Positions 26,101 through 38,100 of a stretch of DNA of 64,000 nt are shown piece by piece. Source of the stretch: Marthasterias glacialis (Eukaryota > Echinodermata > Asteroidea > Forcipulatida > Asteriidae). The notes under the pieces are model-generated. The model ran no database searches and was not told where the DNA came from. It saw only the letters and a program-made list of their open reading frames with translations. The stretch lies in NCBI GenBank assembly GCA_911728455.2, contig OU452219.1, positions 7,748,320 to 7,812,319 on the forward strand. The letters run 5' to 3'. Numbering within the stretch: the first letter of the stretch is position 1; each line of letters begins with the position of its first letter. The position numbers were made by a program, and so were the translations under genes.

Positions 26101-29100
26101 AAACCAAAAAACATAATACCCGTCATAGTTGTGCACGTGAGTGTCACCTTTGACCTGTTCTCCTGTTGGTTGGTTTGTTGTTTATCTTTAACCCCATTGG
26201 TTGATTGCTGAGTGTGTTCATCACAGGGTGCTTGGGTATGTTACTCAGATGGTGTTTCAGTGAGTCACAACAAAATATCACCCCCAAAAATGCACCTTGT
26301 CTTGGTGAAGAGATTTTAAAATGCAATCCATTGTGTATGTCCGTTGAGCTGACAGAAATCATCGTGTAATTACACCATCCACAATATGAATCCATCCAAA
26401 TTGAATTGAGTAACTGCTGCTTAACATCCACCGTATTAACATTAGTCATAATGACATCCGTCTCACATGCATTCCACCGTTTGAAAGGTAAAATTGACAC
26501 AAAAGTTATTAGCATGATGTAATGGATTGGGATCACAGGAGATACCACTGGCCGATTTGATAGTCTCCAGAAATAAATGTTGTCCTTAAAGGATCTTCAA
26601 ATTTGCATTAGAAGTAACTCTGAACTTGAGATATTTATCCAATCTACAGGATTAATGCTAGATTTTGTGTGTTTTAAAAATTCAGTACATTTGTTAAAGG
26701 TAGTACTGTTTTCATCATTAACTAACAAGTACTTCAACTCTTTTTATGAACTTGGTCATATTCCATTCTGTAGATCGTTACAACTATTTATTTATAGAAA
26801 CTTGAAGAGTTGTGCACGCTGGTCCATGCTGCCACTTTGATTCATACGATGAAAAGGCTGCTTCACTAGATCAACCAATATTTCATACAAATTGTGGAAC
26901 ACTGTGTTCTGTTTCATTTGTAAAGTTTGGTCTTTTAAATTATACTGCATTCCAATTTAAGCCGTTGTTGGTAACCCTTGATAAGGTAAACTCTTGTCCT
27001 GTCACTGGGACATTGTACCATAGACTCAGACTCTCCTACACAGATGGAACCTGGGGGAATTTAATCTGAACAGATGCTTTAACCAACAATTAACCCTTCC
27101 CCTGGCACTTTACAAGTCTTTTGGAGTTCAGTTTTGTAATTTTAAGGTTTCAACAATGAAACAATTTCAACAATTTCATAAGAATAAGTGATGAAATGAA
27201 CGATAAACAGAGATTAAAGGAATGTTAAGTTGGGGATAGAAATATCAAACCATGGCTCCATTTGGGTATCAATTTCCGCAGAATTGCATAAAGCACAAGG
27301 CCAAAAGGGCGGCAGGGAATGCATGGGATGCAATTCAGCATATGTATAGCTGGAGACTGTCACACTACTCAGACGTGATGAAAAATATTCTGTCTGTGGT
27401 GGGGGGGGGGGGGGGGAGAGAGACGGGGGAATCTGTCTAACTATACCCATGTTGTATCTTTAGCATCGAGTCACGATTTGCCAGTTAGTCTATTTTTTTA
27501 CGCTTTATGATCACTCAGTTGGAGTTGTAAGAGGAATATCGAGACGGCTACATCTTGGCTGCTTGAGAGCGCAAACTAGACCGGTTTGTCTCCCCGGCTC
27601 TCCCGTGCTTATTGAATTATAGCTAAGAGTCTGCTACCAGACAGTTGGGATTGTAGTGCTGTGTAGCCATGTGTGTAATACACGTGTGCAAGTTTCCTAC
27701 AGACAGGGGGGAAATCAGGTTCGCACTGTTTAGACTTGATCTTTCTGAGAATATTAACACTTTTTAAAAGTTTAACATCAGAAAAATTTGCAAACCTGAG
27801 TGGTTAGTAGATACCAAGTGGACATATTGAAATCCAGGACGGCCAAGGTTGCACACGTGAAGCAATTTTTTTGAATACCATGAAACAGAGGATAAAGTTA
27901 CAACAGTCATAGGTCATCTTGGCGTGTCGTGGCCGAGTGGTTAGTGCGTCGGACTCAAGCTCCGGTGGCTGAGTCATGGGTGTGTGGGTTCCAGTCCCAG
28001 TCATGACGCTTGTGTCCTTGAGCAAGGCACTTAACCATAATTGCTTCGTAAAAGTTGGGGAGGTAGAGCCTTCTGCTCTACCAGCCAGGCTTCTGATAGA
28101 TGATACCTAAGCCTACATCCTTACGGACTGTAAAGGGGGTTACCCTGTTTCAGCCCCAGGAGTAGGTGGCAACGGCCCCTGGATAAAACAGTTGATTTGT
28201 AGCCCACACCTCGAGTGGCTTACTGGTGTTGTGTGTCTGGCGACTTCCATAAAAATAAAAAAAATATCTGTATGTTCTACAGCACTGCTTATGCTTAGTC
28301 AGTAAAACTGGTGAAACCAAAATTCTCGCAATAGGTTTTGTACAATGAAAAATGCTGAGCAAGATGTAAGGAAACATACAGCATTATTAAGTTAAATATT
28401 TTCTCTTTTGTGCCACTGCAGTTTCTTTTCACGCTTGCTTATGGTAATGAAGGGGGGTTGGGGTTGGAGACAAGACCGACTTTACGTCCATGTTAAGGCA
28501 CGGTCTCAGCTCCCAACACCATGAACAATCTAAGACTGCAATTATCATGCGCTTTTACACAGCATCCTTCTATCAACAGTGTAGCGTGTAGAGCATGATG
28601 GCATCGTGTGGCCTCAGCTGCAGTGTATTTGCATAGCCAACTGACCCGTTTGTTATATCTGCCATCCACTGCGGATATCTTTCGCAACTCTTAAAGACTG
28701 CGACTGAAAGGGTTGTGGGAACTTAAAGCTGTTCCCAGTGGATTTCTCTTTTGTTTTAATTCTATTATGTTTTTATTGGCGGTAAGCTGGCATATCCTCT
28801 TACTCTATTGAAAAAAACTTTGCCGATTTAAAATTCCATCTAAAATACATCAGGCATGTGATTTCTCAAGATTTTTTTTCTGAATTGTTGAATTGTGTCC
28901 AAACTCTAGTTTTGTATATCTGGTGATGCACAGAGTCTGGAAACTTCCAGAGTTGTTAAATCTTGGAGGTTTCAGGTTTAAAATAAGGGGGAAACCCAGA
29001 TCCCCCGAGCCATTTTCAGGAACTTTCACACATGGCAAATCTCACCCCTGATACATAAGCTTTGCTGTTTTACCCAAATGTTTGTACCAGTTGATGATCA

Positions 29101-32100
29101 ACGAGGAAATTTGCATTGATGATTCTTTATAGCATTGGAACAACAATTGAGACAATTGTTTGGAAAGTAGAGCAATCTTTTTATACACACTCAGTGTCCT
29201 TCTAACCAAGTAGGTCAAGCCAAGGCCAACTCACAAGGTAATTTTCTCTGCATGGTCTCGCATTGCCAATCTCTTTGACGAGCAGCAATTTGCCACGTTT
29301 ATTACACACTGAACGGCATTAATACAGACCTTTCCTCTCGGCGGCACACGTTGGAGACGTGGTACAGTTTTGAGTATTTTCCAGGAATTACATTGACGGT
29401 TCTTGATCTTGAAGTTCGCATGGTGTGATGGTGACAGTTGTAGACCAGATGTTCCGAGAAACCTTTTCTAAAATATGAACTTGCCTTGTGCAAGGAAAAT
29501 ATGCATTTTGCGTGTTTGCAAAGACAAGAAAATTTCGGGTGATTCAAATTTTCCCCCCAGAAACTCTTGCACTTACTACAAGATAATAATAAATGGTCAA
29601 TAAATAGTCAATAAATGGTTCACTTGTGAATTTTTCGTGGAAAAAATAGACTCTTTCTAAAACCAATGTTGCACCTTCTCTACAACTGTTTCGATGCAAA
29701 TTTTTAAGCTAATGTCATATTATATAAAGATGCCCTGGGCCACTGGCATTTGTTTTTGCTCTGTTTTGCTGAACTTTATAGAGCTGTTGATCACAGTGAG
29801 ACGCCAAGCATAAAATTGTTCACTATTAAAGATAAAAGTGGCTGCGTGTTACCATTTCTGGATGGGATACATAAAAATGAGGAAATTTTTTTTAATACCC
29901 CCAAAATGATTACGTGTATTTATTTATTTATTTTAATTTTTAGTGTGTGATCATTTTACTAAAACCATTCTGTTAAAAAGGACTCTTATTAAGGCAGTAT
30001 TTTTCTGGAATACTTCATATTTGCAATGACAGAAATAATGCCGAATATTTAAAAAGGAGTTGCTTGATGTCAAAGTGAGATGTAAAGTATTGATTTCAGG
30101 CAACTGGGACATACATTTTTACATCCAACCAGACCCTGGGAATGACCCCAATTTGACCCACTTGGTCAAACATCTCTGCAAGCGATGTTTCAATAAAAAG
30201 TATAAAAAAAACCTTGTACATCAAAGACCCAGCGTAAATGACAGTCAAATGCAAACACATAATTCACATTGTTGCCATGGCAACGGGTACAATGTGCGCT
30301 CACTTCAATGAGAAAGGGCAAGTGCGGTCTTTGACAGTTTTTACTGTCAAAAAAAAAAAAAAGCATCTTTGCTGTGTTGTATGAGAGTGCAATGTCGCAA
30401 GGAATTTAGGGGGATGTGGTTACAGGTCTATGCACATGTGTCCCCCCCCCCCCTTTAGAAAAAAACAAACAAACAAACACTTTAGTTTAATTGCTAAATT
30501 AATACAGAGCCTATGAATGCCAATCCACAAATTGTATTTCGTAGTTGTGCATAATCCTACAAGTTTAGAATTTCAGCCTTGATTAAACCTGTCTTTATTG
30601 GCTTTTTATTTGAAGAATGACCTCAATTGATCAGTTTGAACCCCCAAACTACTCCCCCCCCCCCCCATTGCAGTAATTTGTCAAAACTAAAAGCAATACC
30701 ATATGTATGATTATAATTTGAGTCTGATGAAGCAGCCTTCTCATCAAGCATGTGAATGTTTCCAAACCATAACTCTAATAATGTAACATAGAAAATGTGG
30801 TCCTTACTAATATCTAGCCATTACATTAATCTTAACCATGAGGTCCTTGCAAATTCTGATTAGTGGGGATGTTGTTTGATTTGAACTGCTCAAATTCCAT
30901 TTTATGAGTCACAAATTATTCTGTTGTGAAAAAGTCCCAAGTCTTTTTGATTTATGCAAAAGAAATGAAACCGTAATAGAATTATTGGTAACCATTCATC
31001 ATAGACAGATTTTAGTCAAAGAGGACTGCATGCCCCACTGGGTAGTTTCACTGAAATTATTATTATTTTTTAATTGTCTTGAAAGAGTAGACAAAGTGGA
31101 GATCTTGTTACAATTTTTGTTCTCTCTTTTTTTTCTCTTCAAATCCTCATGATGTGCAATATCTTATCTATTTCATCTTCAGTATATGCAATAGTTATAC
31201 ATTGTAGATAGACAATAACATTCGCAAATGTTTCAAGGTAGGCGTTCCGTTTGGGAGGATGACACTTTCAGGTCTTTCGTGAAGAAGATTGATTTCCAAG
31301 ATTTCGTAACAGAAACGGTTTGACCTTTAAGCATCTGCTATCGTGCATTCCAAACTCGACACTCGAGTTAGAAACTAGTCTACTTTCTGTCTCTGTTTTA
31401 TTTAACTCCATGTAGTATCATTCAACATCAGTTAACGTTTCTCGCGAAACATTTAAGTCATAGTAACTGAGAAAAAGAAATGGCCCTGTAAACGTTCAAG
31501 AATTCCAAACGATGACATATTAATAAGGGTGTAGAAATCGTCCGTTTATTCATTTTTGTGTGTCATTTTCTACAATTTTTCTTAGCTTGCAAAGCAGACC
31601 AGAAGACTTGAGGGAAAAACTTCTACTAAAGGGAAGACGATTGCCCTGGTCAAAATGTTCAATGTGTAAATTTCCCGTTCACATTTCATTCTTGTATTTC
31701 ATCCCAATCCCCGTGAGCTCTCTGTACCTCAAAGGTTAACCGTTTCTGGTGCATCTATACTTGGTTTTTGGAATCCATATGGAAAACATTAACGGAACGT
31801 GTATCTTATCAACATGTTTCACTTATTTTGTAAAATCTTCAACATTCATCGTAAGCTTGTATTTTCTAGATGTAGAGGAAAATTTTTAAAGGTGGTTGGA
31901 CTAAAGTTAGTGTTAACAAAAATGCATTATCTTGATACTGTAGAAGCTTTACTGATTGTTATTGGAGATTTCAGTCATTCATTTTCAGCTAACTATGTGT
32001 ATTCACGAATCTATAAATAGTATAAATATTACTGTTGTATATTTTAAACATTTTGAAGAGCTGAGGTATTATATCTAACCACGACTCATAGTATTTACAT

Positions 32101-35100
32101 AAACGTGATTGTACATTTTCATAGTCAATTCATTTGTATTATATCAGATTTAAAGCAGTATTACTAACAAGGTGTGCGTGTATAGTTAATTTGATGTACT
32201 TACTAGTTTTGGTTGACATGTTTTGGCATTTAGTGAGCCAGCTTTGTACTTATTTTGTATGGAGTTTGGCCGAGTTTGAATTGAATGTGGCTTGATCACT
32301 GCATCCGCTTGTGTGATTCAGTGTTGCTGATACAGCCCTACGGTCACAGCCGTAGCCAACGAGCCTCAATTCAGGACCGGGCGTTTTTTTTATTGAATTC
32401 AGAAGCAGAGCACATTCCCTGAATGGTGTGAAAGGTTGCTGAAATCGAGTGACAGGCCCATAAAGATGCCTTGCTGAGGCAGTGGGTGTAGTGATGATAG
32501 ATATACGATAGACTGGTGAAATGTAGAAGTCAGTGTCAATCATAAGGTCAGATGGAACATATTACCCTCAAAGGACAAATCTATCCGAAACTTTTCACAC
32601 TTTTGAACTCCCCCCCCCCCCTTATCATTACCAGGTCCAATTTCGTTGGACTACTCACTTGCCGTGAAGCAATTTCGATCTGCAAACAAAATTAGAAATA
32701 TCTGCCAGATTGCACCATTAATAAGGAAGTGCATTTGACAATGAAGCAAAGGCACAGAAAAGGGAGTGTAAACTCGAGAATTAGTTGTACCTCACTGTCA
32801 CTCATTTGTTGGAAATAACAAAAAATACAAAACTATGAGTATAAAAACGACCCCGTGCTGCCATTCATCTTTCTTCAAATTGGTTCTTGGTTTTTGTGAG
32901 AACCGGAAGTCTAGGAAATTGAAGATGGGGAAGGAAATTTGGAACTGTCCATGTTGGAGAGATGTTGGAACTAATTGTCAATGTCTGACTGAAGAAATTT
33001 GCAACAAACCCTCTCATAATTGAATGGAACTACATGTTGAAGCAGCTCAGTGGGGCACGGCTGTTCACTATGCTGTCAATTTTTATGAGTGAAATTGGAA
33101 TACAATTACCGTCATCGTCATTTTCTGACAAAAAAAGCTGTGTAACATGAGTGGCAATTACAGTGTTTTTGATAAGCACGTAAGAGACAAAACTTCAGTT
33201 TAATTTTAATTTGTTTTCTTTTGTACCCCAGTCAATTTTTATTGACTTTATCTTTTAAGGGTCTACACTTTTTTCTTTTTTTTGGGGGGGGGGATTTTGT
33301 TTATTTTTTTTTTTAAATCAGAGAATGGATAATGGATATGGTGATTGAAATGTAGTTTTAATTTAAACAGCTAAATGTATTTTCCAGACCACCCGGTTGT
33401 ACATTCCATGGTTAGGGGCAATACAGAACTTTCTTCACTTTTAGCTAATTTTCAACTCAAACTATTTCACTATTCAAACTATTAGTGGTATGATATAACA
33501 GTAAAAAGAAATGGCAATATTGAATCTCGCTAGTTTATTTGTACTATCAAATTTTTGAAGTTTTTGAATTTTTATTGGAGGCCATATTAAAATAACGTTG
33601 TTGATAATTAAAATCAGCTGTACTGGAACTAACAACTGTCATGACTTGTCATTACCATTGGTGTTCTCTGTTTTCATTGTTCCAGTCTTTAATGTTTGTA
33701 CCCGTTCATCTGATTATTGTTACTTGAAGTGTTATCTGTGGGGAAAATGCATTCTACATCAAGATGACACATGCCTGAGACCTTTTACAAAGTTGTGTTA
33801 AGCTCAGAATTTATTGGTCATTGTGGTTAATAATCATCAGGAGTTTTAAGTTTTAAGTGATGTAATACTTGATGACTGATGATCTTGCCTTCAATATAAA
33901 GCCAAGATTTGATGTCCCACTCAACCAACAATTTAAGAAATGAAAGCCAATTGTTTAAAAAAAGAAGAAAAAAAGGGAGTCTAAATTCAAAACTGGTTCT
34001 GTCTTATACACCTCAGTCCATGGACTTGAATTTTCACTGAGCTGAGAGTGGAATTATCTAAGATTTTTGGAGTAGACCAGTCCATTAAGCGCCACCCCTT
34101 AATGCATTGACCAATCACAACTGCAAACACCCACCCAAAATGGTTGATAAAAGCCCAGCACGTCAAATCCTATTGCAAAATGTAAGCAAGTTTCCAACTT
34201 TTGGATTGCTGCATCGTGTCTTTTAGCTGTGTGGTGCATGCACACTACCCATGTTGGCCCTGATAGACCCTTGCTGTGGTGGTTGGGGCCAAATGGATTG
34301 GTCTATTGTCATACGCTCCGGCTGCGGCTATGGCTAGGGTTGTTGCTATGGGCATCCTATACTTCAATGCTTATTCATGTGACGATCAAGCCACAGTTGC
34401 TATTTTGAACACGGTGTGAGGTTACAATTGTCACTTATAATGGGAGCAGTTTGAAGTTTGAAGATGCTTTTGGTTGTGGTTTTCTAAGAAATAAAAAGAG
34501 TATCAGGTGGAATGGTCTGTGGACATTAACTTGAATACCATAGAACTGATAAGCACAGAAAAGTTTTGTTTAGAAGATACAGATTACCAGCCAAGGTAAC
34601 ATATTTAATATTTTTTATATTTTATATCACTGGCCTGTTCTTTTATTTGCTGAGAAAATCATTTTGTTTAGCAAAATCTTGATCACAAGGCAGCTGTATA
34701 AATGCGACACTACTCAGCATGTCAAGTTTTGTCTAATTCACAACTGCAATGTGCCTCGCATGAATTATGCTGAAAATCATATGCAGTCATGCTACATCAT
34801 AATTTCATGAGCCTTTCGATATTACCTACATCTTAGATGCAAAGCTCTTGTCCCCTGATACCCACCCAAGCACAAGGTCCACCTAAAAGATGTCTTCAAG
34901 ATGACAGTAGTCATGCATTTTAGAGTATTGGTTTTAACATATAAGAAGGTTCTGTTTATTGTTTGGGATTGTGACAGTAAGAATGTAGTTTCAATGTTTT
35001 GTGAGGATCGTGCATTTTAATCGAGTGTGTACATGTGGAGGGGGGGGGGCGTCTTACCCATTGAAACCAAGGACTTTAGCCAAAGGGATCCTGGTGTTTT

Positions 35101-38100
35101 GACAGTGAGGGTGTCCTTGCTTTGCTTTCATGTACAAAACCAATGGGGATACCACTAAAAGAGAGAACAGAGAAGTCCTTGATTTATGGGGTCGACAAAC
35201 GTTTGTGTGTGTGTGTGTGTGTACATGTAGGGACATTCAAACAGAGGACTTAAAATAAAAGGGACAATAGGTTCATGATTGCTATCACAAAGGAAAACAA
35301 TGGGGTCCACGTTTGTCAGGACAAAGAGTTGAACAAAGGAGGGTCCACGATTGGAGGTCATTACACACTTGTGTGTGTTTAAGCGCTACATAGGAAGTGT
35401 AGACCTGATAACAAAAGATGTCCACACTGTGTAGGATTTTGAAACACTGTGTGGACTTACACAAGTCCACACAGTGTTTTCCTGAATTAGATATTCTCGT
35501 TTTACTAAAAAAGAAAGCATTTTTTGTACAGCATTAAATGACTGAGTTTTATATTAAAGCTCTCAAAACACTCTCTTATAGAAATGGCGGTGGTTTTAAA
35601 GATTTCTTTTTCTTAACTGCACGATGACAAAGGAATGTCCACACAGTGTATGTCACAAAGGACGGTGTGAGTGGGCATGTATGACCATACCCTCCGAGGA
35701 CATCTTACAATAGGGACAATAGGTCCTCACAAGTCAGTTCTTTGTTTTCATGGGACACCATTTGTGTACAAAACCAATGGATATTGCATCATTAACAAAA
35801 GATGTTCTCGGACCTAATGGTGATTCACGACTGTGTGTGTGTGTGTTAGTGTTTCTGCCTCCAGACTTAACCAGTCTAGTAAGTCTTCTGTTAGTTATTT
35901 TGTCTCCCTGATTTGAGTGTCCATTCATTTTGTCTGTAGTTGTCTCATCTGTCTGTTTGTAGAGTTAAAATCTACTCGCTTTAAAGAAACCTCAATCGTA
36001 GTGCAACCATCCTGATGGGGTGTTTGTTTTTGGGGGTGTTGGGGTGTTTGTTTGTTTTTTTTTTGGTTTTTTTTTGTTTTTTTTTTGGGGGGGGGGGTAT
36101 ATTGGGGTGTTTGTTTGTTGGGGTGTTTGTTTACTGGGGGTGTTTGGGGTGTTTGTTAGCTTGTTTTGTGTCTTTTGTTGTCTCCAAAAAGATGTTAGGA
36201 ACAAAAATGTAGCAAGGCCAGAATGGAAAAGTATATGCCCTTGAATGTACCATCATTACTATCATTATTACTATGAGCACTAGACCTAACCAGGGTGAGA
36301 AGGTACTGTTAACCTCACCCCCCTGTGCTCTGTCTTTCGGGGAGCCCTTTTTGTAATCATTGCAGGCTATGCGTGTGCTAACTGCTTACACTGATCCTAT
36401 CACGGATGCAGTGGGGGGATTTACCTTTTCCCCCCAGGGTTTAAATGAAATGAGGATAACTTCAGTAAAGTGTACATCTCCCCACTGGATATGCTGCTCT
36501 TTTGTGATCCACAAAATGGCAGACAAGGAGTGCAGCAGTATCTTGTGTCTGCTAAGGATTTACAGGCAGGCTTACCAAGTGACCATTATAGGTCTTAGTT
36601 TACCATCTATTGATTGCCTGTATTATTGTCAGTCTTTCTCAGTCTGTGTCTGTCACAGTCCAAATACATTTTTAATTGTAATGTTTGTACTCCAATGTGT
36701 GTGTGTGTGTGTGTGTATTTCTTGATACTTTTGTATTCATCAAATTATGAGCACAAGTAACTGAAAACAACTCAATAAATATATAGCAAGAAAGAACTGA
36801 AGATTTTTTTTCTCTCTACAAATTGATGCAATTACAAGCTGTTTCCAATCATTTGTTGTGTTTAAAAAGCTGTCTTGAGGATGAGCCTCATTTATATATC
36901 CACAAGATTACTTTTGTATTTAAAAAAATGTTGTTATGAAAGATGTCTTTCCAGATACTTACAAATGTCAAACTGATCAAAACAGATATATTCATATCTA
37001 TGCATAAGTAGTATGTTCTGTAATACACAGAATGTTGGCTCAAATCCTGGCCTTGTCAGTCAAGACACTTGTGCCCTTGAGCAAAGCACTTTATCACATT
37101 GCTTCTCTCCACCCAGGAGTAAAAGTGGGTACCAACAAGAGGTGGGGAATTAATTGCTATGGACTGGTATCCTGTCCAGGGAAAAAAAGTATTTTTAGTA
37201 GTTTAATGCCAAGGAAACCGGATATAAACACCAGCCTTATGAGCCATATTTAATTACTTTATTGATCCCTTGCACACACGTCACGCACAGCGACTGTGCC
37301 ACGCTCACCATTTTGGAAGTCAGTAGGTATACGTGTAAACGCTGTGTCACCTAAAATGCGCACTATACTGTTTAACACACTGTGACATTGACTTCCAAAC
37401 TGGTGCAATCAAGACTATTGTGATGATGACGTCAAGTGAATTAGGTCAATTAGTAGTTTTAAACCACTCATCTTCTTTTTTGGACAAGTTGTAAAGTTAC
37501 TGCCCGTATCATTTAGAATCTTTCCTAGTGTCTTCCAGTTATCTTAGTGTGCAGCTTGTGTTGTTTAGGCTGCTTTTGTTTGTCCTGAAACATGAAATTT
37601 TGTCATTTGTTGTACTGTCCAGTTGTCTGTCAGGCTGTCTGTCAGGCTGTCTGTCAGGCTGTCTGTCTGTTGGTTTAGATACTTACAGGTTACATATTTT
37701 TGTTGCTGATTGTCTTGTTCTTTTTTTTCGTCATGTAGAGTTTTTTTTAATCAATTTAAACTTAAATCTGTGCCAGTACGCTTTAATCCAATTTTTAGTA
37801 GATTGTCACTCCTTATCAACAAATATTTGATGTAATTCTTGTTGTACTGTTTGTCTTGTTATTTATTTGGAAGTTCGTTCATAACAATAAAGTAAGATTT
37901 ATAAAGTGCTTGACAAGCCCAACAAAACACAAACAATGTATAATAATATAATATTTAATAAGGATACACTATGCAGCATTTAAATGTATAAAAGCATTAA
38001 AAGTGGACAAGCCAGTACCTTTAACTTCATAAGAGAAAGATAGACAAATTATGTATTTTAAAAGACATGCCTTTTTGAGCAACTTCTTGCTCATCGAATT

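Noticed and set aside
26144..26548. 134-codon minus-strand frame
   Set aside because: Lies just after SNAP-25 exon C2 in its likely 3' UTR or intron, with no recognisable domain.
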